Notes under the pieces: generated by a model
Database searches by the model: none
Seen by the model: the letters and a program-made list of their open reading frames with translations, nothing else
What the model was told of the DNA's origin: nothing
DNA from: Methylobacterium phyllostachyos
GTDB lineage: Bacteria > Pseudomonadota > Alphaproteobacteria > Rhizobiales > Beijerinckiaceae
NCBI RefSeq assembly: GCF_900103445.1
Contig: NZ_FNHS01000016.1
Location: 1 to 64,000 of the forward strand
Length of the DNA stretch: 64,000 nucleotides
Reading direction: 5' to 3'
Position numbers and translations under genes: made by a program
Part shown: positions 48,621 through 59,430 of the stretch, in pieces
Numbering within the stretch: the stretch's first letter is position 1
Layout: each line of letters begins with the position of its first letter

Positions 48621-50204
48621 TCAGGCATGCCGCAGGATCACGCCCTCGGCGGGATCGAGGGTGAGACTTGCGCGGACCGAATCGCCCGCGCGGCCCGTCC
48701 GCGTCGAGAGCAGCAGCGTCCAGTCGCCCTCCGGCAGCGGCAGGGTCTGCGGCGCCGCAGCGAAATTCAGCACCACCCGCACAACTTCATCACCGGCGAA
48801 CCGCTCGTAGGCGAATACCTCGGCGGCCCCCAGCTTCACGCCGCGATAAGCGCCGACCGAGAGGGCCGCATGGTCGCGGCGCAGGGCCAGCAAGCGCCGG
48901 TACAGGGTGAGCATCGAGGCCGGGTCCGAGCGCAGGCCCTCGACATTGCGGGTCGGCCAGTCCTCGGACAGGGGCAGCCAGGGCTCGGCCGCGGAGAAGC
49001 CCGCGTTCGGGCTGTCGTCCCACTGCATGGGCGTGCGCTCCGGGTCGCGGCCGTGCCCGGGCTCGTTGCGCTCCCAGGGGTCCTGCGCGCGGCCCGGCGG
49101 GATCGGCACGTGGCCGAGCCCGATCTCGTCGCCGTAATAGAGGGTCGGCGTGCCCCGCAGGGTCAGGAGCAGCATCGCGGCGATGCGGGCCTGGGCTTCC
49201 CCCACCCGGGCGGCGATGCGCGGCTGGTCGTGGTTGCCCAGCACCCAGTTCGGCCAGCCGCCCGGGGGCAGGGCGGCCTCGTAGCGCGCCACGAGGTCGG
49301 CCACGGCCTCGGCCCGCCACGGGGTCTGGATCAGCTGGAAGTTGAACGGCAGATCGGCGCCGGTGAGGTCCGGCCCGTAATAGGCGACGAGCCGCTCCAC
49401 CGGCAGGTAGATCTCGCCGATCAGCACCCGCTCGCCGTAAGCGCGCAGGACATCCCGCATGCCGGCGATCACGTCGAAGATTTCCGGCCGGTCGGCGGAG
49501 TAGACCTGATGGAAGCGGGTGATCTCGGGCGCGCCCGGCGCGTAATCGGGGTTGACCGGATTGTCGCGGAAGCCCGCATCCTTCATCAGGTGCCAGATCA
49601 CGTCGACCCGGAATCCGTCGACCCCGCGCTCCAGCCAGAAGCGGAGCACGTCGTGCATCGCCTCCCGCACGGCGGGGTTGCGCCAGTTCAGGTCCGGCTG
49701 CTCGCGCAGGAAGGCGTGGTAGTAGTACTGGCCGGTGGCCTTATCGAGCGTCCAGGCCGGGCCGCCGAAATTCGACACCCAGTTGTTGGGCGGTCCGCCA
49801 TCGGGGCCGGGATCGCGCCAGATGTACCAGTCCCGCTTCGGATTCGTGCGCGACGACCGGCTCTCCGCGAACCAGGGATGCGCGATCGACGAGTGGTTGG
49901 GCACGAAGTCGAGGATCACCTTCAGCTTGCGCCGGTGGGCCTCCGCGATCAGCGTGTCGAACTCCGCGAGCGTGCCGAACAGCGGGTCGATCCCGCAATA
50001 ATCGGCCACGTCGTAGCCGAAATCCGCCATGGGGGAGGGGTAGACGGGCGAGATCCACACCGCGTCGACCCCGAGCCAGGCGAGGTAGTCGAGCCGCGCC
50101 GTGATGCCCGGCAGGTCGCCGACCCCATCGCCGTTCGTATCCTGAAAGGAGCGGGGATAGACCTGATAGACGGTCCCGCGCTTCCACCAGACAGTCTCGG
50201 TCAT
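48621..50204 (-). CDS. alpha-glucosidase (GH13, oligo-1,6/alpha-1,4-glucosidase type)
   Basis: A 527-residue GH13 glucosidase that releases glucose from short alpha-glucans or sucrose-like sugars. It starts MTETVWWKRGTVYQVYPRSF. DFVPNHSSIAHPWF, Asp201 (GFRVDVIWHL), Glu264 (LIGEIYLPVERL) and Asp326 (GNHDQPRI) are the active-site regions. GDGVGDLPGI and TPMQWDDSPNAGF are as in bacterial AglA-like enzymes. No signal peptide, so cytoplasmic. It is divergent from glgP and downstream of a GTGAC-N6-GTCAC palindrome. Isomaltase or trehalulose-hydrolase specificity cannot be told apart by eye. Confidence 0.92.
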   Translation of the reverse strand: MTETVWWKRGTVYQVYPRSFQDTNGDGVGDLPGITARLDYLAWLGVDAVWISPVYPSPMADFGYDVADYCGIDPLFGTLAEFDTLIAEAHRRKLKVILDFVPNHSSIAHPWFAESRSSRTNPKRDWYIWRDPGPDGGPPNNWVSNFGGPAWTLDKATGQYYYHAFLREQPDLNWRNPAVREAMHDVLRFWLERGVDGFRVDVIWHLMKDAGFRDNPVNPDYAPGAPEITRFHQVYSADRPEIFDVIAGMRDVLRAYGERVLIGEIYLPVERLVAYYGPDLTGADLPFNFQLIQTPWRAEAVADLVARYEAALPPGGWPNWVLGNHDQPRIAARVGEAQARIAAMLLLTLRGTPTLYYGDEIGLGHVPIPPGRAQDPWERNEPGHGRDPERTPMQWDDSPNAGFSAAEPWLPLSEDWPTRNVEGLRSDPASMLTLYRRLLALRRDHAALSVGAYRGVKLGAAEVFAYERFAGDEVVRVVLNFAAAPQTLPLPEGDWTLLLSTRTGRAGDSVRASLTLDPAEGVILRHA

Positions 50205-50290
50205 GCCTCAGCCCCTCGCGTTGCCGAGCCGGGATTAGCGGCGAACCGCTCCGCTGGCGACCGGTGATCCGAACTCCCTATCCGGCCGGT

Positions 50291-50306
50291 GTGACTGGAA
50301 TGTCAC
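50291..50306. promoter_or_regulatory. palindrome GTGAC-N6-GTCAC between alpha-glucosidase and glgP
   Basis: A perfect 5-base inverted repeat with six bases between, flanked TGTGAC...GTCACG. It lies 87 bases before the alpha-glucosidase start and about 205 before glgP, in an otherwise empty 307-base divergent region. It resembles Crp/Fnr-type operators (TGTGA-N6/8-TCAC), and Crp/Fnr proteins are encoded at 1411 and 53133, but the link is inference. Confidence 0.45.
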
Positions 50307-50511
50307 GAGCGCGTGCTATATCACGCGTGTCGGGCCTGCACGCCCTAGTGGAGCGGCGCTGCCATGACTTCGCCGGAAGCTGTCCGCACAGTCGAATGCT
50401 TCGGGGCACGGATCGCCTGACCGTTCATACGGCGGCAATCCATCACATAAGATAATCGGCCCACGATTTCCCCGGCAACGATCCGGGACACAGACTTTGG
50501 GGGACCTGCAC

Positions 50512-53031
<2,520 letters not shown>

Positions 53032-53072
53032 CCGGCAGGATCCGGACGCGCGGCGTCCGCGCGCCTGCGGGA

Positions 53073-53105
53073 TTCTCCCTCCCCCTATGCGGGGGAGGGG
53101 GAGAA
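53073..53105. terminator. poly-C/G hairpin after glgP
   Basis: TTCTCCCTCCCCC and GGGGGAGGGGGAGAA form a long stem with a one-base bulge around a short TATGC loop, 42 bases after the glgP stop and before the convergent Crp/Fnr gene. It has no T-run and looks like a single family B arm. It could serve both genes as terminator. Confidence 0.55.
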
Positions 53106-53132
53106 GCGGCGGCGCCCGCTGTCCAACCGAAC

Positions 53133-53816
53133 CTACACCCCAGCCCCGCCGTAGATCGCGCCCGCCAGATCCTCCAGCTTCACGCGGTCGATCACCGTGA
53201 TGCGCCCGCGCCGGGCCCGGATCATGCCGGCCCCCTCCAGCGCGTGGGTCGCCATCGTCACGGTGGGGCGGCGCACGCCGAGCATCTTCGACAACACCTC
53301 GTGTGTCAGCGGCAACTCGTCCTGCTCCAGCCGGTCGTGGGTCATGAGGATCCACCGGGCGAGGCGCGCCTCCACGGTGAGGTCGGCGTTGGCGTAGACG
53401 GTCTGGCCCACCTGCACGATCAGGCTCTGCACGTAGCGCCCGAGCACCCGGCGCAGGCCGGCGCTCACATCGAGCGCCTCGTGCAGGGCATCGGCCGCGA
53501 TGCGCAGCGCCTGGCCCCCGGCCTGTACGATCGCCGTATGGGGCGTGCTCTCCGTGCCCAGCGCGAGCGGCACGCCCACGAAGCCTTCGCGGCCCGTCAG
53601 GCCGATCTCGATGCGCCCCTCGCGGGTGTCGGCCACGAGGGAAACGATCCCGTCCTCGACGAAATAGGCCTGCGTGATCGGCTGCCGGGGCGCGATCAGC
53701 ACCTCGTGCAGGGGAAGTGGCACCGGCTCCAGGGCGGGAGCGAGGCGGCCGAACGCCTCCGGATCCAGGGCTGTGAGCAGACGGTTGCGGAGGACGGATT
53801 GCAGCGGCAGCGCCAT
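53133..53816 (-). CDS. Crp/Fnr-family transcriptional regulator
   Basis: A 227-residue regulator. A cNMP-binding-like barrel (about residues 30-110, including VEDGIVSLVADTREGRIEIG) is followed by a dimer helix and a winged HTH (about 165-205, LTHEVLSKMLGVRRPTVTMA). CGGAGGAG stands five bases upstream of the ATG at 53816, which decides the start over 53852. No FNR cysteine cluster. It belongs to the Crp-like group with GMIRARRGRITVIDRVKLE at the C-terminus, common in Hyphomicrobiales without a known ligand. It is divergent from urtA across a 308-base gap that holds a sigma-54 promoter. Confidence 0.9.
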   Translation of the reverse strand: MALPLQSVLRNRLLTALDPEAFGRLAPALEPVPLPLHEVLIAPRQPITQAYFVEDGIVSLVADTREGRIEIGLTGREGFVGVPLALGTESTPHTAIVQAGGQALRIAADALHEALDVSAGLRRVLGRYVQSLIVQVGQTVYANADLTVEARLARWILMTHDRLEQDELPLTHEVLSKMLGVRRPTVTMATHALEGAGMIRARRGRITVIDRVKLEDLAGAIYGGAGV

Positions 53817-54067
53817 GGGGCTCCTCCGTTTCCGGGCAGGAGCACAGGCCATCTCCCAATCACCCGCACGCCGGGACCCCGGCGGATGATGCTCACTGTC
53901 TCACAACACCACGCGACGCAGTATTGAGTAGGTTAGTTTTCGCGGATCAATCTGTCTGGATCCATACGCAACCTGTCCGCGGACCGCCGGATCGGCAGGT
54001 CGGCGCCGTGCCGGTAGGCAGATGCCGCCCCGGGGATCGACCACCCGGGCGCGACTGCCTAAATATG

Positions 54068-54082
54068 TGGCACATGAATTGC
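54068..54082 (+). promoter_or_regulatory. sigma-54 promoter TGGCAC-N5-TTGC of the urt operon
   Basis: TGGCAC (54068-54073) and TTGC (54079-54082) have the exact spacing of the -24/-12 elements of RpoN promoters. Transcription would begin near 54093, which is downstream of ATG codons at 54065 and 54074 and 31 bases upstream of the GTG at 54125. This both identifies the promoter and decides the urtA start. I could not identify a clear NtrC site in the 308-base gap (53817-54124) upstream. Confidence 0.82.
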
Positions 54083-54124
54083 GAGCCCGGGGGCGTCTCA
54101 ACGAAGACGACGAAGGGCACCGCC

Positions 54125-55420
54125 GTGAGAGTATTTGGAACTTGGGCCTCGGCCGCCGCACTGGCCGCCGGGCTCGCGCTGGGGGCGCTCGGCGCCGGGG
54201 CAGCCCGGGCGGAGGAGACCATCAAGGTCGGCATCCTGCACTCGCTGTCGGGCACGATGGCGATCTCCGAGACCACCCTCAAGGACGCGATGCTGATGCT
54301 GATCGCCGAGCAGAACGCCAAGGGTGGCGTGCTGGGCAAGAAGCTGGAGCCGGTGGTGGTCGATCCGGCCTCGAACTGGCCGCTCTTCGCCGAGAAGGCC
54401 CGCGAGCTGATCAGCAAGGACAAGGTCGCGGCCGTGTTCGGCTGCTGGACCAGCGTCTCGCGCAAGTCGGTGCTGCCGGTGTTCAAGGAACTCGACAACA
54501 TCCTGTTCTACCCCGTCCAGTACGAGGGCGAGGAGAGCGAGCGCAACGTGTTCTACACCGGCGCCGCCCCGAACCAGCAGGCGATCCCGGCGGTCGACTA
54601 CCTGATGTCCGAGGATGGCGGCGGCGCCAAGCGCTGGGTGCTGGAGGGGACCGACTACGTCTACCCGCGCACCACCAACAAGATCCTCGAAGCCTATCTC
54701 AAGTCCAAGGGCGTCAAGGACGAGGACATCCTGATCAACTACACGCCGTTCGGCTTCTCGGACTGGCAGACGGAGGTGTCGAAGATCAAGGCGTTCGGCT
54801 CGGCCGGCAAGAAGACCGCCGTGGTCTCGACCATCAACGGCGACGCCAACGTGCCGTTCTACAAGGAACTCGGCAACCAGGGCATCAAGGCGACCGACAT
54901 CCCGGTGGTGGCCTTCTCGGTGGGCGAGGAGGAGCTCGCCGGCATCGACACCAAGCCGCTGGTCGGGCACCTGGCGGCCTGGAACTACTTCGAGTCGATC
55001 AAGACGCCGGAGAACGAGGCCTTCATCAAGAAGTGGCAGGCGTTCAAGAAGAACCCCAAGGCCGTCACCAACGACCCGATGGAGGCCAGCTATATCGGCT
55101 TCAACATGTGGGTGAAGGCGGTCGAGAAGGCCGGCACCACCGACCCCGACAAGGTGATCGACGCGCTGCCGGGCATCGAGCAGAAGAACCTCACCGGCGG
55201 CACCGCGCAGATGCTGCCGAACCACCACATCACCAAGCCGGTCTTCATCGGCGAGATCGAGGCGAACGGCCAGTTCGACGTGGTGTGGAAGACCGACAAA
55301 CTGATCCCCGGCGAGGCCTGGTCGAAGCAGCTCGAGGGCTCGAAGGACCTTGAGGCCGACTGGGTCAAGCTCAAGTGCGGCAACTACAACACCAAGACCA
55401 AGACCTGCGGCGGCGCCTGA
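54125..55420 (+). CDS. urtA: urea ABC transporter substrate-binding protein
   Basis: A 431-residue periplasmic protein. The N-terminal signal peptide (VRVFGTWASAAALAAGLALG, ending near GAARA) is followed by EETIKVGILHSLSGTMAISE. WTSVSRKSVLPVFKELDNILFYPVQYEGEE is a hallmark of UrtA rather than a branched-chain amino acid binder, and the C-terminus has TWGG-like tail KTKTCGGA. GTG at 54125 was chosen because it has AAGGG upstream and lies just behind the predicted sigma-54 start. The protein delivers urea to UrtBC. It is separated from urtB by a family B element. Confidence 0.95.
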   Translation: MRVFGTWASAAALAAGLALGALGAGAARAEETIKVGILHSLSGTMAISETTLKDAMLMLIAEQNAKGGVLGKKLEPVVVDPASNWPLFAEKARELISKDKVAAVFGCWTSVSRKSVLPVFKELDNILFYPVQYEGEESERNVFYTGAAPNQQAIPAVDYLMSEDGGGAKRWVLEGTDYVYPRTTNKILEAYLKSKGVKDEDILINYTPFGFSDWQTEVSKIKAFGSAGKKTAVVSTINGDANVPFYKELGNQGIKATDIPVVAFSVGEEELAGIDTKPLVGHLAAWNYFESIKTPENEAFIKKWQAFKKNPKAVTNDPMEASYIGFNMWVKAVEKAGTTDPDKVIDALPGIEQKNLTGGTAQMLPNHHITKPVFIGEIEANGQFDVVWKTDKLIPGEAWSKQLEGSKDLEADWVKLKCGNYNTKTKTCGGA

Positions 55421-55431
55421 GCCGCTTCTCA

Positions 55432-55539
55432 TCCCCTCCCCCTTGTGGGGAGGGGTAGGAGTGGGGGTGGTGCAGGAGGCACCGCACCGCTCGATCCTGC
55501 ACCACCCCCACCTCCGGCTCTTCCCGCAAGGGGGAGGAG
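55432..55539. repeat. family B poly-C/G hairpin element, copy 2 (between urtA and urtB)
   Basis: CCCCTCCCCCTTGTGGGGAGGGG, then GTGGGGGTGGTGCAGG and its complement CCTGCACCACCCCCAC, and a right hairpin CCGGCTCTTCCCGCAAGGGGGAGGA. It begins 12 bases after the urtA stop, ends 24 bases before the urtB ATG, and fills nearly the whole 142-base gap. Confidence 0.9.
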
Positions 55540-55562
55540 AGTCCGGCCGCGCCAGAAGTGCC

Positions 55563-57134
55563 ATGCTCCGTCTCCTCACCCTCCTGTTCCTGCTCCTCGC
55601 CGCCCCCGCGCTGGCCCAGGCGCCCGACCCCTACGGCCAGCTCGCCGGGGACGGCTATGCCGAGATCGAGGCCGGCGTCTCCGGCCTCGCCGCCTCCGGC
55701 GACCCGCGCGCCGACGCGATCCTCGCGGCCCTGTCGGACGGCCGCCTGCTGGTGAGCCCGGACAAGACCCTGCTCATCCGGCAGGGCAACGCCGTCGTGG
55801 ATGCGAAGACCGGCGCCCCGGCTGCCGACAGCCCCGATCTCAAGCCCGTGCGCGCCAACAACCGGGTCCGCCGGGCGATCGAGGCCGCCCGCGGGCAGCT
55901 CGACCTCGCGAGCCCCGATCCGACCAAGCGCCGCACCGCCGCCGACGCGGTGTTCAAGGCTCGCGACGCGGCCGCGCTGCCGGCCCTCGACGCGGCGCTC
56001 GCCCGCGAGACCCATCCGGGCGTCCGCCAGGCGCTCACCGAGGCCCGCGCCGCCGTGCTCCTCGCCAAGCCCGGCACCGCGGAAGCCGACCGGATTGCCG
56101 CAATTCCCGCCATCCAGGCCCGGGGCGATGGCGACGCGATGGGCATCCTGCGCGGTCTTGCGGCGGATCCGAGCGAGGCGGTGCGGTCCGCCGCCGCCCG
56201 CGGCATCGCGGCGATCGAGACGCGGCTCGCGATCCTCGGCGCCCTCCAGAATGTCTGGTATGGCATCTCGCTGGGCTCGGTCCTGCTGCTCGCCGCCATC
56301 GGGCTCGCCATCACCTTCGGGGTGATGGGCGTGATCAACATGGCCCACGGCGAGATGGTGATGCTCGGCGCCTACACGACCTACGGCGTGCAGGAGCTGA
56401 TCCGCACCCAGGCGCCGTCCCTGTTCGGCTGGTCGCTCGCGATCAGCATCCCCTGCGCGTTCCTGGTGGCCGGGCTGATGGGCGTGCTGATCGAGCGGTT
56501 CATCATCCGCTTCCTGTACGGGCGCCCGCTGGAGACGCTGCTCGCCACCTTCGGGGTCAGCCTCGTGCTGCAGCAGGGCGTACGCTCGCTCTTCGGCCCG
56601 ACCAACCGCGAGGTCGGCGCCCCCGCCTTCATGAGCGGCGCCTTCGATTTCTACGGCCTCTCGATCACCTGGGGCCGGATGTGGATCATCGTGTTCGCGC
56701 TGGCCGTGTTCCTGGGCCTTCTGTTCGTGCTGCGAAAGACGTCGTTCGGCCTGAAGACCCGGGCGGTCACCCAGAACCGCCGCATGGCCGCCGCGATGGG
56801 CATCCGCACGCCCTATGTCGATGCGCTGACCTTCGGGCTCGGCTCCGGCATCGCGGGGATCGCCGGGGTGGCGCTGTCGCAGATCGACAACGTCTCGCCG
56901 AACCTCGGCCAGGGCTACATCATCGACTCGTTCCTCGTGGTGGTGTTCGGCGGCGTCGGCAACCTCTGGGGGACGCTGGTGGCGGCCCTGACGCTCGGCG
57001 TCGTGAACAAGCTGGCCGAGCCGTATATCGGCGCGGTTCTGGCCAAGATCGGCCTCCTCATCTTCATCATCCTGTTCATCCAGAAGCGCCCGCGCGGCCT
57101 GTTCGCGCTCAAGGGGCGGGCGGTGGAATCGTGA
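55563..57134 (+). CDS. urtB: urea ABC transporter permease UrtB
   Basis: A 523-residue membrane protein. The signal-like N-terminus (LLTLLFLLLAAPALAQ) and about 180 residues of periplasmic domain are typical of UrtB and absent from LivH. A LivH-like permease of about eight membrane segments follows (FGVMGVINMAHGEMVMLGAYTTY and GRPLETLLATFGVSLVLQQ). ATG 55563 gives the usual length. It forms the channel with UrtC. Family B elements lie both before and after the gene. Confidence 0.94.
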   Translation: MLRLLTLLFLLLAAPALAQAPDPYGQLAGDGYAEIEAGVSGLAASGDPRADAILAALSDGRLLVSPDKTLLIRQGNAVVDAKTGAPAADSPDLKPVRANNRVRRAIEAARGQLDLASPDPTKRRTAADAVFKARDAAALPALDAALARETHPGVRQALTEARAAVLLAKPGTAEADRIAAIPAIQARGDGDAMGILRGLAADPSEAVRSAAARGIAAIETRLAILGALQNVWYGISLGSVLLLAAIGLAITFGVMGVINMAHGEMVMLGAYTTYGVQELIRTQAPSLFGWSLAISIPCAFLVAGLMGVLIERFIIRFLYGRPLETLLATFGVSLVLQQGVRSLFGPTNREVGAPAFMSGAFDFYGLSITWGRMWIIVFALAVFLGLLFVLRKTSFGLKTRAVTQNRRMAAAMGIRTPYVDALTFGLGSGIAGIAGVALSQIDNVSPNLGQGYIIDSFLVVVFGGVGNLWGTLVAALTLGVVNKLAEPYIGAVLAKIGLLIFIILFIQKRPRGLFALKGRAVES

Positions 57135-57159
57135 GCGGGCCGACGCGTCACGCCGCCAT

Positions 57160-57268
57160 CCCCTCCCCCTTGTGGGGAGGGGCAGGGGTGGGGGTGGTGC
57201 AGAAGGCACCGCACCGCTCGATCCTGAACCACCCCCACCCTCGATCCCTCCCCACAAGGGGGAGGGAA
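57160..57268. repeat. family B poly-C/G hairpin element, copy 3 (between urtB and urtC)
   Basis: CCCCTCCCCCTTGTGGGGAGGGG, then GGGGTGGTGCAGAAGGCACC and ...GGTTCAGGAT-type complement with CACCCCCACC, and the right hairpin CCCTCCCCACAAGGGGGAGGG. Spacing to the urtB stop is 25 bases and to the urtC ATG is 29 bases. It is closely similar to copy 2. Confidence 0.9.
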
Positions 57269-57297
57269 GTGGGCGCCGCCCTGCTCGGAATTCCGGC

Positions 57298-58452
57298 ATG
57301 ACCCCCCGCACCCCCCTCATCGACCGGAAGGGCTGGATCTTCCTCGCCGTCCTGGCGGCCTTCTGCCTCGCTGTGCCGGTGCTGAACCTCGCGGTGCCGG
57401 AGGGCTCCGGCCTGCACGTGCCGACCTACCTCGTCTCGCTCTTCGGAAAATACCTCGCCTACGCGCTGCTCGCGGTCAGCCTCGACCTCGTCTGGGGCTA
57501 TTGCGGCATCCTCTCGCTCGGCCACGGGGCGTTCTTCGCCCTCGGCGGCTACGCGATGGGCATGTATCTGATGCGCCAGATCGGATCCCGGGGCGTCTAC
57601 GGCAATCCGGTCCTGCCCGACTTCATGGTGTTCCTGAACTACAAGGCCCTGCCCTGGTACTGGTACGGGTTCGACCACTTCGCCTTCGCGGCCCTGATGG
57701 TGCTGCTGGTGCCGGGCCTCCTGGCCTTCGTGTTCGGCTGGCTCGCCTTCCGGTCGCGGGTGACCGGCGTCTACCTGTCGATCATCACCCAGGCGCTGAC
57801 CTACGCGCTGATGCTCGCCTTCTTCCGCAACGACATGGGGCTCGGCGGCAACAACGGCCTCACCGACTTCAAGGATTTTTTGGGACTCTCGGTTCAGTCC
57901 CAGAATTTCCGTGCGGGCATCTTCGTGGCCACCGGCGTGGCGCTGGCGCTGGGCTACCTGATCGCCCGGGTGATGACGGTCTCGGCCTACGGAAAGATCC
58001 TCATCGCCGTGCGCGACGCCGAGAGCCGCACCCGCTTCCTCGGCTACCGGCCGGAGCACTTCAAAACGCTGGCCTTCACGGTCTCGGCCATGATGGCCGG
58101 CGTCGCCGGCGCCCTCTACGTGCCGCAGGTCGGCATCATCAACCCGGGGGAATTCGCCCCGACCAACTCCATCGAGACGGTGATCTGGGTGGCGGTGGGC
58201 GGCCGCGGCACGCTGGTCGGCGCGGCTCTGGGCGCTGTGCTGGTCAACTACGCCAAGACCGTGCTCACCGGCGCGATGCCCGACGCCTGGCTGTTCGCGC
58301 TGGGCGCCCTGTTCGTGGTCGTGACGCTGTTCCTGCCGCGCGGTCTCGTCGGCACCGCGATCGAGCGGTTCGGCGGCCGGCGCGCGGCCGCCAAGCTGCC
58401 GCCGGAGCCCGAGATCGCCCCGAAACTCGTGGAAGAAGGGCAGGGCTCGTGA
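57298..58452 (+). CDS. urtC: urea ABC transporter permease UrtC
   Basis: A 384-residue LivM-like permease with about ten hydrophobic segments. WGYCGILSLGHGAFFALGGYAMGMYLMRQ is the UrtC/LivM signature; NNGLTDFKDFLG and VGIINPGEFAPTNSIETVIWVAVGGRGTLVGAALGA are characteristic of UrtC. ATG 57298 follows the family B element by 29 bases and has no strong Shine-Dalgarno sequence. It ends overlapping the GTG start of urtD (GTGA). Confidence 0.95.
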   Translation: MTPRTPLIDRKGWIFLAVLAAFCLAVPVLNLAVPEGSGLHVPTYLVSLFGKYLAYALLAVSLDLVWGYCGILSLGHGAFFALGGYAMGMYLMRQIGSRGVYGNPVLPDFMVFLNYKALPWYWYGFDHFAFAALMVLLVPGLLAFVFGWLAFRSRVTGVYLSIITQALTYALMLAFFRNDMGLGGNNGLTDFKDFLGLSVQSQNFRAGIFVATGVALALGYLIARVMTVSAYGKILIAVRDAESRTRFLGYRPEHFKTLAFTVSAMMAGVAGALYVPQVGIINPGEFAPTNSIETVIWVAVGGRGTLVGAALGAVLVNYAKTVLTGAMPDAWLFALGALFVVVTLFLPRGLVGTAIERFGGRRAAAKLPPEPEIAPKLVEEGQGS

Positions 58453-59246
58453 GCACCGACCTCCTCGAACGCCCAGATGCTCGCGGCCCCGCCAACCGGA
58501 AGCGCGAGACCGACGCGCTGCTCTATCTCGACGACCTGCGGGTGACCTTCGACGGCTACAAGGCCCTGCGCGGCCTGTCGCTGACCCTTGAGCGCGGCGA
58601 GTTGCGGGCGATCATCGGCCCGAACGGCGCCGGCAAGACCACCATGATGGATTGCATCACCGGCAAGACCCGGCCGGACAGCGGCATCGCCCTGTTCGAC
58701 GGCAGCCACGATCTGCTCAGGAGCGACGAGCCGGCGATCGCCGACCTCGGCATCGGCCGCAAGTTCCAGAAGCCGACCGTGTTCGAGAGCCACACGGTGG
58801 CCGACAACATCCTGCTGGCGCTCAAAGGTCCGCGGGCCGCCTTCGCGTCCCTGTTCGGCTGGCGCAACCGGGTGGAGGCCGCGCGGATCGACACCCTCTT
58901 GGAGACCGTCGGCCTGCTGGCCCACCGGAACCGTCCGGCGGCCGATCTGAGCCACGGCCAGAAGCAGTGGCTGGAGATCGGCATGCTGCTCGCGCAGGAC
59001 CCGAAGCTCCTGCTGGTCGACGAGCCCGTGGCCGGCATGACCGACGCCGAGACCGCCGAGACCGCCCGCCTGCTCCGGCGCATCGCCGGCGAGCACGCCG
59101 TCCTCGTGGTGGAGCACGACATGCACTTTGTCCGCGACCTCGGCTGCCGGGTCACCTGCCTGCACGAGGGCGCGGTGCTGGCCGAGGGCTCGATCGACGC
59201 GGTCTCGGCCGATCCGCGGGTGGTCGAGGTGTATCTCGGCCGATGA
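58449..59246 (+). CDS. urtD: urea ABC transporter ATP-binding protein UrtD
   Basis: A 265-residue LivG-like ATPase. Walker A is GPNGAGKTT, the signature is LSHGQKQWLEIG (with H at the second position, as in UrtD), Walker B is LLLVDEPVAGM and the switch His is VVEHDMHFVRDLG. The GTG at 58449 overlaps the urtC stop, which couples the two genes. It powers UrtBC together with UrtE. A family A element of 142 bases separates it from urtE. Confidence 0.96.
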   Translation: MSTDLLERPDARGPANRKRETDALLYLDDLRVTFDGYKALRGLSLTLERGELRAIIGPNGAGKTTMMDCITGKTRPDSGIALFDGSHDLLRSDEPAIADLGIGRKFQKPTVFESHTVADNILLALKGPRAAFASLFGWRNRVEAARIDTLLETVGLLAHRNRPAADLSHGQKQWLEIGMLLAQDPKLLLVDEPVAGMTDAETAETARLLRRIAGEHAVLVVEHDMHFVRDLGCRVTCLHEGAVLAEGSIDAVSADPRVVEVYLGR

Positions 59247-59253
59247 CCACAAT

Positions 59254-59395
59254 CATGGTTTCAAAAGGTCGAGACCTTTTGCGGGTGCAGGGCAGAGCCC
59301 TGCTGTACGGATCTGGACCCCCTTCCGGGGGTCCAGATCCGTATGCCGGGGTTTCACCCCGACACCCCACCAAAGGGCTGAGCCCCTTGGAATCC
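59254..59395. repeat. family A multi-hairpin intergenic element, copy 5 (between urtD and urtE)
   Basis: The longest copy. ATGGTTTCAAAAGGTC...GACCTTTTG, GCAGGGCAGAGCCCTGC, then an inserted hairpin GATCTGGACCCCC...GGGGGTCCAGATC, GGGGTTTCACCCC, and an imperfect AAAGGGCTGAGCCCCTT before GGAATCC. The inserted hairpin is absent from the other copies, so the family is modular. It begins seven bases after the urtD stop and ends 35 bases before the urtE ATG. Confidence 0.88.
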
Positions 59396-59430
59396 CTGTG
59401 TTTGCGCGCGCAATCCGATGGTGAAGCCCC

